DNA of 64,000 nt from Babylonia areolata (Eukaryota; Mollusca; Gastropoda; Neogastropoda; Buccinidae): the NCBI RefSeq assembly GCF_041734735.1, contig NC_134882.1:25075777-25139776 (forward strand), in the 5' to 3' direction. The translations under genes were made by a program, and so were the position numbers. Position 1 is the first letter of the stretch. Each line of letters opens with the position of its first letter. Under the pieces are notes generated by a model. The model was not told the origin of the DNA, made no database searches, and worked only from the letters and a program-made list of their open reading frames with translations. Positions 24,040 through 34,779 of this stretch are shown here, one piece after another.

Positions 24040-25375
24040 CAAAGAAATCCTAAAAAACTACAGACCTATTTCAAATTTACCTTTTCTGTCAAAATTACTT
24101 GAAAGAGTCGTTCTTTGTCAACTCCTCAGTCATCTGTCATCCAATAACTCCTTGAGGTGTTTCAGTCTGCTTACAGACTGAATCACATTACAGAGACAGC
24201 TCTCTTAGCCCTCTTATCCAACACACCGTTGTCCTATGAAGACAATAGGAATGTCTCAGTCCTGTGTCTGCTCAATCTCTCTGCAACCTTCAACACAATA
24301 GATAATTATAGTCTTCTCAACCATCTTCATCATACTTTTGGAATCTCTAGCACAGCTCTCAACTGGTTTAAATCTTACCTCTCCAATCACACTCAAAGGG
24401 TGTTCATTTCCAGTTCTCATTTTGAATACAGACCTCTTCCTGTTCGATATGGCATTCCCCAAGGCTCAGTTCTTGGTCCAATATCATTTAGTATGTACAC
24501 TCAACCACTGTCCAACAAAATCAATGTGATTTTCACAAGTTTAGTTTGCAGATGACACCCAACTCACTAAAACTTCGACCCCTAATTCTTTTGCCATCCT
24601 CTGGAAGAACATAGAGATGTGCACTGTTGCTGTGAAGGAGTGGATGCTGACAAACAAGCTTAAACTTAATTACGTCAAGACAGATGCCATACTTATAGTT
24701 TTAATTCTGCACAAAGTCACATTTCTGACCATACCTTGGCTGTCTGCTGATATCAACTTTCACAGATCTGTCATAAACCTAGATGTGTTTTTTGATTCAA
24801 CTCTGTCCATGCAAGACCATGTCAGTAATTTATGTAAAACTGCAAACTTCCAACTGAGGAAAATTGGTACCATGCAACGGTATCACACTACTGATGCAAC
24901 CACTCAGCTTGTTTGTTCCTTGATCTTTAGTCTCACTGGCTACTGCAATTCACTACTTGCTGGTCTGCGGTCTGATTTTTTATCACACCTTCAGATGATT
25001 CTGAACAATGCTGCAAGAATCATTTTTAGAAAGTCAGAAAGGATCACATTATCCCACTTTTACATCAACTTCATTGATACAAATCCAGTTCAAAATTCAA
25101 TGCAAAATTGTCATATTGGCAAAAAGCCACTTTGAAGGATCTCTTACTGTCCTTTATACTTAGAACCCTTCCCTTTCTCTCAGGTCTTCTGGTGAAAAGT
25201 TTCTTTGAGTCCCCAAAACCTTTTCAAAGACATCTGGTTAAAGGGCCTTATAGTATGAAGCACCTTCTGTCTGGAATTCTCTTCCTCTGGATCTCCATCA
25301 CATACCAACTCTGTCCTCTTTTAAAACAAACTTGAAAACCCATGTATTCAAACAGGCCTTTGGGTGTGATCATCC
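24040..25375 (+). mobile_element. L2/CR1-like LINE fragment (reverse transcriptase)
   Basis: Plus-strand reverse transcriptase pieces appear in order. KNYRPISNLPFLSKLLERVV (24050-24115) is the start of the polymerase. Then come FQSAYRLNHITETALLALL, LLNLSATFNTIDNYSLL (block A, with Asn where the catalytic Asp is expected after AT-F), and VRYGIPQGSVLGPISF. The last parts are NKLKLNYVKTDAI and GYCNSLLAGL followed by NNAARIIF. The F-A-D-D box falls in a frame break near 24545. No endonuclease part is present, so the copy is 5'-truncated. It has about four frame changes and is clearly inactive. It sits inside a RanGAP1 intron in the opposite orientation. Confidence 0.85.
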
Positions 25376-25524
25376 ATAGTTAATTGTCTGCATTCTTCCT
25401 CCTCCTACCCACCCCACTTTGCCCTCTACTGAAGTCATCATGTAGTGTGAGCGTGTCTGTCGGTGGATGTTTGTGTGTGAGCTGGTGTGTGCATATGCGT
25501 GTGCATGCGTGCGTGTGTGTATGT

Positions 25525-25567
<43 letters not shown>

Positions 25568-26116
25568 TGCGTGCATGAGGTGAGTACATAGTACTCCTGC
25601 ATATGTGTGTGCATGTGCATGTTTGCGCATGTGCGTGTGTGTGAATTTGCATGGGTTGTGGGCATGTATCAGTGACGGAAAAATGGGAGCGTGCGCGCAT
25701 GTGTGTGTGTTTTACTCCTGCGTGCGTGTGTGTGCATTCCCTGTCAAAATTAATTCAAAGTGTGAAAATCATGTGTATAACATGTGCACCTGCACATCAA
25801 GCTGTGAACATGTCAATGGAAAATCAATCTACTCTCCTGAACACGGGAGGTGAATCTTGTGGTGCTGTTTTTTTGTTTGTTTGTTTTTCCCCCCATTCCC
25901 ACAGCATGCTTGTTGTGATGATAAATTAATCTTTCAGTTTGTTCAAAACGACACATTTCACTCTAAAATCTAAATATGTTATGAAGTAACGATAGCAGTG
26001 GTTCGTAACATCACAACTAAGTCTCACACCAACCACCCCATCCCCATCTCCAGTCAATTTCTCCCAGTATTTGCACAGGTATGAAGTGGTTTTTCAACAG
26101 GCCTTGCTATGATGTG
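25376..26116. repeat. (GT)n / (GTGC)n rich stretch
   Basis: Long interrupted GT arrays occupy 25440-25735, with an uninterrupted core near 25529-25565. The several open frames here on both strands are products of the repeat. The rest is intronic with no feature. Confidence 0.85.
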
Positions 26117-26569
26117 TTACTGCAAGGATAGCAAAACTGCTTTTTTTCTTCTTTTTTTTTCAGTGGAAAATGTTTTAACCACAGAAAATCGCAGATCAGT
26201 GGAAAATTCCCCAGCCTGCATGATGTCTGCAAGGGTGGACTGCTCAGATGGAGGAGGAGGAGTCGTCTTCCTGCTGTCCAGTCCACTGGAAGAGTCCGAG
26301 CTGACTCTGCGTCCACTGGTGCTGGTCAGTCTGCTCTGCCACAGGCTGTCCGACCTGGGCCCTGGGTTCTGCTCCACATCACAGGAGAAGACTGCCCCAA
26401 AACACCAGGGAGAGCAGCAGACAAAGTGTAACACCATCTGCTCTGCTGCTGGTAACAGCATAGCGATGCGTAAGGCAGCTTTCTCAGTTGCTCTATTTTT
26501 CATAAAAGAGAGAAATACTGGCACGAAACAGCCACAAGACACCCAAAATACCCACGAGTCGGAGGGCAT
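26117..26569 (-). CDS. LINE ORF1-like fragment with a 2A ribosome-skipping motif
   Basis: A 150-residue minus-strand frame. After a hydrophobic stretch (about residues 45-62) it contains FSCDVEQNPGP, an exact match to the D-x-E-x-N-P-G-P 2A consensus. Downstream it is Ser/Arg-rich, then reads PPPPSEQSTLADIMQ, similar in style to the start of the coiled-coil part of LINE ORF1 proteins. 2A-like sequences at the N-terminus of LINE proteins are known in sea urchins, amphioxus and molluscs. After ADIMQA the sequence seems to leave the element (truncation). It lies within a RanGAP1 intron. It could instead be a host gene exon, but no splice sites support that. Confidence 0.5.
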   Translation of the reverse strand: MPSDSWVFWVSCGCFVPVFLSFMKNRATEKAALRIAMLLPAAEQMVLHFVCCSPWCFGAVFSCDVEQNPGPRSDSLWQSRLTSTSGRRVSSDSSSGLDSRKTTPPPPSEQSTLADIMQAGEFSTDLRFSVVKTFSTEKKRRKKAVLLSLQ

Positions 26570-26699
26570 GGTTGTTCATCCATCAGTCTGCAGATCATGC
26601 AGACTAAATGTAGACCCAGTCCGTCACTAGGGTGATAGAAAATGTAGATGTTTCCATATGCAATCGACTTGTGTTAGTGCTCAGTTCACAACCCAAGAT

Positions 26700-26990
26700 A
26701 GAGAGACATGGTGAGAGTGTGTGGGTGTGTGTGTGTGCTCTTGTGTGCATGTGTGTGGGTGTCAATTCAGCTTTGTGTGAGAGTGAGAACTTGCATGTGT
26801 GTGTGTGTGTGTTGGAGAGGGGTCGGGGGGGGGGGGGGGGTGGGGGGGGGAAGAGAGAGTGGGGGGTGGAGGAGAGACAGAAACAGAGAGAGAGAGAGAG
26901 ACAGAGAGAGAGAGAGACAGAGACAGAGAGATGTATGTGTGTGTTTTTTCAATCTCTGTGTGAGTGTATGCGAGTGCATGTGAGTGCCCC
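26700..26990. repeat. GT / G-run / GA low-complexity block
   Basis: A (GT)n array, then long G runs (26826-26850) and a GA array with GACAGA units. Open frames here on both strands are not genes. Confidence 0.9.
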
Positions 26991-27303
26991 ATTCCTTAAT
27001 TTAAACTCATGACTATGCACATACACACACAGATACTGAAAGGGCAGAAAGCCGGAACAACATCGCGCAATACAGAAGTACAGTCACAACGGTAACTTAA
27101 CAAAAACAAAGATATGTCCTTGCAACAAAGAAAAAAAAAGAATCCCTGCTAATATTAGTAATAACCAATAAATCTTAGATGATAATGGAAGACAGCGTTC
27201 TATCTTCATTTATCTGCAACATCAACAAAAAAAACAACAACAATCACAACAGGTCACTGAGAGATGACAATCCACCTAAGTGGCACACATTATGACTGCT
27301 TAC

Positions 27304-27403
27304 CATTTAAATCCAACAAGGTGAGATCTGCTTTGTTGGCCATGCTCTCTGTGATGGCCACAGCACCATTCTGTTTGATTTCATTGCCACTCAGGATCAG
27401 TTC
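27304..27403 (-). CDS. RANGAP1: RanGAP1 exon (leucine-rich repeat)
   Basis: A 100-bp exon with acceptor TAG at 27404-27406 and donor GTAAGC. It reads ELILSGNEIKQNGAVAI, then TESMANKADLTLLDLN plus one base of the next codon. Animal RanGAP1 has ELNLSFCEIKRDAALAVAEA and then MADKAELEKLDLNG at this place. The L-x-x-L-x-L-x-x-N framing of a RanGAP-type leucine-rich repeat is clear. Phases fit the neighbours: phase 0 from 28453-28566 and phase 1 into 23631-23715. Confident call. Confidence 0.9.
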
Positions 27404-28452
27404 CTAAAAACACACAAAAGCTACATCAGGGGGTGGAGGGGGGGTGGAGGGGGGATGAAACAATATGTTATCTAAAATATACTTATGAGCAGAATTCAGG
27501 TTTGGTTCAGGATACAATCGGTCATTTGACTAGTTCCCCATAAAATCAGTGGGTCATTTTAAAAATAAATGGGTCAAGAAAAACACAAACTTCTTCCAGT
27601 CCAATCGGCCACCCAACATCCTAGTAATTTGTAATTTCATGTTCACTTGTCCATCACACTCTTTGCCATGTAAAATAGTTAAATAGTGTGTATGCGCATG
27701 CATATTTATAACACATATACTGGTAAATGCACTTAGAGCCGCAGGGTAAGCACTGCGTAACTGTGCATTATCATTCAGTTTCCAATTTTCCTCAAAACCA
27801 TCCTTCAGTTTCTTACGAAGAAACACCCAGAAATAAGCTTTATTTTGTAAAACAATGTTTCTTGTTCCAGCCCCATTTTGGCATGGTGTTGTGTCCTTGG
27901 GAAAGACACTTTACTCCAATTTTCCTCACTCTGCTCTGCCAGGTATGAATGATATGACTTCGGTTATGGAAGATTAAAACGGCAGAATGAGAGGACTGGG
28001 CCACACCTTCCTATGCCGAGCCCTGACACAGTGGATATGAATTCACTGCTCCAATGGCAATAAAAGGCTATGGGACCTTACACGACAGGCGCTTTTAACT
28101 ATAAAGAAAGCTAAAATAAGGGTCCAATAAAAGACTCTGAAGAAGCTGAAAGATAACAAAAAAACAACACCACCAAAACAAACAAACAAATAAACACAAC
28201 TCTGTGGCCTTAGGTTGCAAATGTATCCCAAATCACCAGCATTTGACACCAGCATTCACACTTTCCACCTGCGCTCCGTGAACCTACTGAATGGAATGTC
28301 CATTATGTCACAAAATGGAAGCTATACTGTGGACACATACCTTCCCCCATAACACACTTGTGTACACACACACACACAGAGTCACACACATACACCTCCA
28401 CCCTCCCAACCAACACACATACCAACGTACATCTATACCTATCCTTCCCTAC

Positions 28453-28566
28453 CTTCAATTTGTGCTGACCATCTCTGAGAGCCTGTGCCAGGGCCTTAGC
28501 CCCTCCAGTGCGTACCAAACAGTCCCCAAAGTTGATCTGCTCTAGGTCCGGAAGCTTGGGCAGCAC
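28453..28566 (-). CDS. RANGAP1: RanGAP1 exon (leucine-rich repeat)
   Basis: A 114-bp, 38-codon exon in phase 0 on both sides, with acceptor CAG and donor GTAGGG. It reads VLPKLPDLEQINFGDCLV, then RTGGAKALAQALRDGQ, then HKLK. The block INFGDCLVR is a highly conserved RanGAP1 signature (human: VINFGDCLVRSKGA). The preceding coding exon is 28.4 kb away at 56945-57103, across a mobile-element-filled intron. Confidence 0.92.
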
Positions 28567-29377
28567 CTGACACATCCGTTAGTCAATGGTCAGTTTCAAT
28601 TTCAAGGTGTCAAAGCGTGTGGACTGATCCATATGTTACTCCACATCTATTGTCAAATATTGACAACAAAAATTTCTTTAATATAAAAAAAAAAAAGATG
28701 CCTGACCTTCACAAAAACCCAACATGCTGAAAAGGCCCTCTGAGCCTTCGCTAAGTTTGTGTAAAACATTGACATAAAATAAAATAAAAATCCCAACTTA
28801 TAATACATCAAAACATGGTAAAGTGAAAGGTACAAAGAGGGCAAGAACAAGAATGGACCACACTGAGCTCACCCACGCATACCCACACACAGATGTAAAA
28901 TTTGTAGAAAGTAAATAATACTGTCTGGCAAAGCAACTGTTGGCAGCTTGTCCTAGACATCAGGTCCAGTCACAGTCAATCACATCCTTCGTTTCTGACT
29001 GGTTAATTATTCAGCACCGGAACGAGGCCTGTTTATACTGTATGACAATTTCACAAAAGTCAAGGACGGTTACTTTACATTCCCCTTACTGAGGCTAAAA
29101 TGTCAAGTTGAGCAACATTAATATAACTTTCACAGGTGTAAACGTTCTTGAACTTTCTGAATTTATTCATCTCTCTTTTAAGCAGAATAAAAATTTTGAG
29201 GAACTAACTCATTATAAACACAACTAACAGGAACTCTTGTCCATGTTCAATTATTGAACTGGAACACTTGGCTATGTTCAATTATTGAACTAACAACCTA
29301 CAGATGATCTTCAAATCAATGGTCTTGCTCTGTGTCACCATCAAAATCATTTTGTCTTTGATTCAGTCTTGCATCAG
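28567..29377. other. Intronic sequence, nothing recognised
   Basis: AT-rich intron sequence with short A-runs. A (TAG)n-type tail near 29380-29405 belongs to the LINE fragment that follows. Confidence 0.6.
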
Positions 29378-29885
29378 TCTCTTAAGTAGTAGTAGTATAG
29401 TATAGTATTTCAGCTTAAAAACGTAGGCCACAAGGCCTTTTGTTGATCTTTTGATCAGAGCTAAGTTGCCTAACTGTGGAGCTAATTCTAAACGATCTTT
29501 TGACCGTATCTAAGCTTCAGCTGAGTCTGTGACTGAGTGGTGGGTGGCAGCGGGCACGACTTGGGTGGTTCGGAGGGGATGGCGAAGATCACTGTAGAAC
29601 GTGTGGTCTTTGAAGACATGGTCTATCATATTTTTGAAGCTGTTGAGTGTTTTTGCGTTTACCACATTGTCGTCCAAGTTGTTCCAGGTGTCCATTGCTG
29701 ACTGTGAAAAAGTTTTGTCAGAGACTCGTGCTGCAGAACTGTTTCTTGTGTTTGTAACTGTGACCCCTGGTGGGTCCATTTGGATTTAGTATGAAAGGAG
29801 AGGCACACTTGTACAGTCCATGGGTATACTTGTATATATCAATTAAATCGGCTCTTATTCTTCTATAGCACATAGTTCCTTCTGA
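29378..29885 (-). mobile_element. LINE 3' fragment (C-terminal tail)
   Basis: The minus strand reads RADLIDIYKYTHGLYK, PNGPTRGHSYKHKK, then FSQSAMDTWNNLDDNVV and AKTLNSFKNMIDHVF. This is a pattern seen at the very C-terminus of many LINE proteins (DLIETYKILTG, TRGHSLKLKK, VVDTWN-LP--VV-A-T-N-FKN-LD). It ends in a short microsatellite tail (about 29378-29405, TAC/TATAC units). Only the 3' 0.5 kb is present and there is one frame change. It abuts the Ty3/gypsy fossil, which suggests insertion into it. Confidence 0.75.
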
Positions 29886-31260
29886 TACATAATGCTTTGG
29901 AAGAGCTGATACTCTAGTTCTCACTTTTCTTCCCATGAGTAGTTCTGCAGGACTTGCATGCTCCATGTTTAAATGGTTTGAACAGTAGTTCAGAAGAGCT
30001 ATGTATGCATTATCTGCCTTGCTAAACAACATTTTGATAACAGTTCTCTCAGCTTGCCCAGACTACTCTTCACATGAATGAAGCAGTTAAATTCTGCAAT
30101 CAGTACAAAATCCCATGAACTGCGGTCCATTATCTGAAACTACTATCTCCAGAATTCCACCACAAGCAAATACTGATTTAATGTGCTCAAGGACCATTGA
30201 AATTTATAGATGGGCAATTTCAATCAATCTGGAAGAGTAATCTACTGTCAGTATGTATGTGGATGATTTTTTTTCTTTCAAAATCAGTTCCAACCCTCTG
30301 CCATGAACAGCCATGTTTTTGTAGGTTGTAATGGCCCTGGATGAAGTTTTCTTTCTTTTTCACAAATTGAGCAGTCAGAAATCTTTTCAGTTTGCTGAGA
30401 TAACCTTGGCCACCAAACACAGCTTCTGGCAAGCACTCTGTATTTCACAATGCCCTTATGTCTTTCGTGCAAACATTGCAGAAAATCTTGTAGATTTGCA
30501 GCAATGACTGGGCGTGTTTGAAATAGAAGAAGTGCATCCTCCAATGTCAGTTCATTTTGTACTGTCCACTATGCTTTCAGTGCTGGATCATGCCTTCCTT
30601 TTTCCAACCACTACGCCTGGCAGTACATTTTAACTTGGCTACAAATAACATCTTGATCCTCTTTCTCTCTGATCTCCTGTAGTTTTTGGTTACTTGCTGG
30701 AAGTCCCTCAATAACTGCTGTGACACACAGTTGTGTCTCAAAGCAGTCCTGCTCAGCAGAAACACCAACAGGAACCCAAGACAGTGCATCTGCAGTTACA
30801 CATGGCAACATGAACTATTTGGTATGAGAAGCACAACATTCTCATCCTAAATCATTGAATGCATGGAGTCCACTCATCCAAATGCTTGGTTTTCATCAAA
30901 GCAAGAAAAGGCTTGTGATCTGTTTCAATCATGACACTGGACAGTCCAACAAGAAAGTAAATGTTCTACCTGAGCATATCTTTGTTCAGCATTGGTGAGC
31001 AACTTTGATGCATAGAAAACTGGCTTCCAGTCTTTTAAAGCAGTACACCTCCCATTCCATAGGATGACATGTCAGCTAAAACTGATTGGTTTCTCTGGAC
31101 TATAGTGATTCAGCAATGGTGCTGTACTCAATTGCTTTTTCAGAGTCCAAAAGGTGGTTCCTCCCAAATCCAACAAGTCCCTTTTATCAACAGATCTGAG
31201 AGGATTTTTCCCCTCCTCGTAAAGAAGGCTCCAGTCTTTAAAAAAGCAAGATAATAATGA
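29886..31260 (-). mobile_element. Ty3/gypsy-type LTR retrotransposon pol fossil
   Basis: A minus-strand fragment covering the end of the RNase H region (TADALSWVPVG near 30795) and the integrase. The integrase part has the zinc-binding stretch with LHERHKGIVKYR, WWPRLSQQTE and SICEKE (about 30510-30360), part of the catalytic core, and the C-terminal PAELLMGRKVRT stretch (about 29970-29935). No LTR, gag or reverse transcriptase palm was recognised, and the 3' side is cut by a LINE tail. It is broken, with several breaks, and is evidently old. Confidence 0.8.
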
Positions 31261-31577
31261 CTGCTCTTGTTGTTGGGTCAGAATATCAGATCAAAGTGCC
31301 AAGTTTAGAGAATACAAAAAATATAACAGTAAATGCAGTTTGCATATAATTAGGCTTCATTTTTTATTTTTGTGCCCATCCCAGAGGTGCAATATTGTTT
31401 TAAACAAGATGACTGGAAAGAACTGAATTTTTCCTATTTTTATGCCTAATCTGGTGTCAACTGACAAAGTATTTGCAGAGAAAATGTCAATGTTAAAGTT
31501 TACCACAGGCACACAGACACACACACACAGACAACCAAACACCGGGTTAAAACATAGACTCACTTTGTTTACACAAG
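31257..31577. repeat. 330-bp interspersed repeat, copy 1
   Basis: Nearly the same sequence as 31922-32270. The right end can fold: GACTCAC at 31557-31563 pairs with GTGAGTC about 15 bases further on. The unit is likely a short non-autonomous element or a LINE 3' region. It is shared with an equal copy 0.35 kb away. Confidence 0.8.
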
Positions 31578-31921
31578 TGAGTCAAAAAAGCAAAGCAGAG
31601 AGGTGTCAAGACTTCGCATGCAGAAATCTCAGAGTGTGGTTTTTGGTGCATACATTATTTTGTCAAGATAAAAAGATGTTGCTTAGATTGTCTGCTCATT
31701 CCCATTCTACTGTGAAGTGTATTAATCACTAAGTAAAATTTCAACCATTTCATATTTAAACAAGAGAGGCAAGGCCTTCAAGACTCACTGGTGAAAAACT
31801 AAGTCTCCTAGCATTAATTACAGAGTAATTTCCCTTTTTTTACTATCTGCACCAAAACGTTTGCAAAATAAATAAAAAATCCATGCTTAGCAAAAGAAGT
31901 TCCTGTTTGAACAAAAAATGA

Positions 31922-32270
31922 TAATAATGACTCCTCTTGTTGTGTCAGAATAAGAGGTCAAAGTGCCAAGTTTAGAGAATACAAAAAATATAAATATAAC
32001 AGTAAATGCAGTTTGCATATAATTAGGCTTCTTTTTTATTTTTTTGTGCCCATCCCAGAGGTGCAATATTGTTTTAAACAAGATGACTGGAAAGAACTGA
32101 ATTTTTCCTATTTTTATACCAAATTTGGTGTCAACTGACAAAGTATTTGCAGAGAAAATGTCAATGTTAAAGTTTACCACGGACACACAGACACACGGAC
32201 ACACACACAGACAACCGAACACTGGGTTAAAACATAGACTCACTTTGTTTACACAAGTGAGTCAAAAATC
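31922..32270. repeat. 330-bp interspersed repeat, copy 2
   Basis: Direct repeat of 31257-31577. It differs by a few substitutions and small indels (for example an extra TATAAA near 31990 and a longer CA-rich part). It ends with the same GACTCAC / GTGAGTC foldback. Confidence 0.8.
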
Positions 32271-33206
32271 CTGATTCAACTGTTCTGAAAACATTTTAGC
32301 CCTTTTACAATTTTTATTTCGATTAACAGTTAATTTCACTGCAGAACAATTAAAGGTCAGGTTGAAAAGATCAGTAATAATTTTTCTTTATTTGACCTAT
32401 TCATTTGTGTAAAAAAAACAACAAAAACCCTTGTGTACAGTATATGAAGTATATGATTTAGCAAGATAAAGTAACTGAATGTTGCAAATTAGATAGGTGA
32501 GTCTTGTGGTGATTTAACAGATGCACTGTTGTGTAGAGGTTCAAGAGGTCATTTTTGTGATGATTTTGCGGGATAATGCTTGAATATCTGTTATGTTGCC
32601 AGTTCAAGAAGTAGTGCTCATGATGATTTCACAAGATAAAATCTAAGTGTAACTGTTATGTTACAGGTGCTAGAGGTGGTTCATAATGAGGGCCATGTGC
32701 ACGAGCAGTTCATGGTCCAGCATCAGGACCCTTATGCCTGGACATGTCCAGAAATGGCACCTCATGGGAAGGTCTTAGAATTTTTATCCAGGGCAGAACT
32801 GAGAAGAGTGTCCATTCAACTGAATGAACTGCACCCAACACAATGATGGCAAATGTGCAATTTGTCAGACTTTTAGTGTTTTGTAGCTGTGCTCTGCAAT
32901 CAACAGTGATGAAAAATCTTCAGTGTGTCAGACTGCATCCAAGGCATTCCTACAGATTATTTTGTTTTATCGACCTTGTACTTGCACTTTCAGCAACTTT
33001 TGCTTTATTTGATCCACCGTCCAACCCTCCTTAAAGTGAACTGTATTACTGCTATCTGGATCCATGTGTCAGAATATGTTCTAGTGGTAAGTTCCTTTTA
33101 TATTTTTGTTTCTCAGGCCAAAGCTTAGTCATTTCAAACTCTCTGTGTGTGTGTGTGTGAGTGTGTGTGTGAGTGTGTGTGAGAGTGTGAGTGTGTGAGT
33201 GAGTGA

Positions 33207-33261
<55 letters not shown>

Positions 33262-33315
33262 GTTTGGTTGTTTTTTGTGTTTTTTTTAATTTGTTTTATA
33301 GCAGATCCATGCCTC
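32271..33315. other. Diverged tandem repeats, a possible exon, and a (GT)n array
   Basis: 32490-32690 holds about three diverged units of 65-75 bp with the theme GTTATGTT-CAG, TTCAAGAGGT, GATGATTT. 33145-33260 is a long GT/GAGT microsatellite. Apart from the possible exon listed separately, nothing else is recognised. Confidence 0.6.
32667..32846 (+). CDS. Possible terminal exon of an unrecognised gene
   Basis: After an acceptor-like TGTTACAG the plus strand is open for about 60 residues to a stop (VLEVVHNEGHVHEQF ... HGKVLEFLSRAELRR ... LNELHPTQ). The composition is protein-like, and nothing in the repeat neighbours explains it. I do not recognise the product. The acceptor sits within the diverged tandem repeat at 32490-32690, so it could be spurious. 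No upstream exon was found. Confidence 0.3.
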   Translation: MLEVVHNEGHVHEQFMVQHQDPYAWTCPEMAPHGKVLEFLSRAELRRVSIQLNELHPTQ

Positions 33316-34076
33316 TTAAAGCCTGAACCGGACTATAAATGGCGGGCGATTTGAATCAAGCCAGTTTCTCACCAGAGTCTGACACTGTGACGTCGGTGAA
33401 GGTTTATTCAAAATAAAAGCCTAATAAAGCTACGGTTTGGCTTCATTTATGGCAGAGAGCGAGATTTGCCTAGCAGCTTCCAATCTAGACCTGAATTGAC
33501 TTTGGAAAGTACAAAATGTGTCAGCTACACGTAATACAAAATTTGAATGCAGAGAAAAGGGGCGGAGCTAGAGCCGTTTGTGTTTGCGCTAGACGTGTCT
33601 GTCAGATAAAAATAGCACCAGCACGTGGTACTGTCCGGTGAGAATTGGAAAGCATGCAGACAGCCCCTCGACGTTGGCAACCGTAAACGACCACATTGTT
33701 TGTAAAACATGCAAACGGAGAGAAATATGACGATCTACTAACCTTTCTTGGACTGGAATGATCACATAAACAGCCGGCGAGTGACCTCCACAAAAACTGT
33801 GATTGACGCTCGTAACCCCCGGCGCCAGTCTGAAGTGAGAGTGCTGGAGAGGAAGCAGTTTCGGTTTTGGGAGCAGGTGTGGCAGGAGTACACGGATATC
33901 TTTCTCCGCTAACAGTGAGTCGGTCTTTGTTTTGCTTTCACCTCCCGCATGTTTACATTTCTACCGGACACGTGCTCGCGCTTTTTATAGATAAACTCCG
34001 CCCCTTTCCCTTTTATGGATAGGCTCTAGTGCGCATGCGCAACCGAAACCTTGCTCTCGGGAGTTAAGACTTTAAG
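33316..34076. mobile_element. Candidate foldback/MITE element
   Basis: The ends CTTAAAGCCTGAAC (33316) and the complement of the right end CTTAAAGTCTTAAC (34076) match at 12 of 14. Subterminal blocks are also inverted: GGGGCGGAG with CACGTG and GTCCGGT at 33555-33640, against ACCGGACACGTG with CTCCGCCCC at 33963-34010. It has no coding capacity and no clear target-site duplication. GCGCATGCGC at 34031-34040 looks like an NRF-1 site, so a promoter region is the main alternative. Confidence 0.35.
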
Positions 34077-34779
34077 TGTGCAGGTGAACATGTTTTCTGC
34101 TTTCACTTAACAAATCATCTGACAAGCAACAGTCATTCTTGTGGCTTTGTCACATTTTGCGTCTTCATATATACTGTGTCTTCTTTAAATCTGTTCCATC
34201 CGTAACTGTAATGTCAAGTTACACCAGTTTTGGTGGTACTTGTTTGTATTTCAGGAAGCACAGGACATGTCTGCTTAGTTACATGCAAATGTGCAAGGTA
34301 ACAAACTACAGGAACTACTTTTTCTTTATCCATTTGCTGTTAACTCCCCAAACCTGTGTCTTTTCACTTTGTGTTGCATCCAAATACACAAATGCATTTC
34401 TGCTATTTTCCTATTTGTCAAAGGTTTAATCATTACATGATACAAGATGGAGACATATTTGATTATAAAATAAATGTGGTTTGAAACTCTCAAGCTTATG
34501 CATATTCTTACAGAAACCTATGTTTGTTTAAATGTTCGGATGCAACATGAGACACAGTGTTCTTAAATATTTTTTTGAAAAAAGATTGTATATGTACATT
34601 TTCATCATACCAGGTGTTTACTCTGTGCAAGTGTGTTTTAAAACTAAGGAAAAAAGGTGCTTGTATTTCCTCAGTAGAGCACAATTACAGCTGACACTGT
34701 GTCCTGTGTTGCATCCGAATGTCTACAGTGACTGATGAAAATTGGTCCCTGACCAGACATTGTAAACAAGATTATCTTT

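Noticed and set aside
25370-25700. Several long frames of His/Thr or Val/Cys
   Set aside because: Translations of (GT)n on both strands; no splice or start evidence.
26632-27012. 126-residue and antisense frames
   Set aside because: Low-complexity GT/G/GA block; not coding.
28303-28452. Extension of the RanGAP1 frame past the donor at 28452
   Set aside because: Read-through into the intron; the tail is CA-repeat translation. The splice donor GTAGGG and the phase of the next exon set the real end.
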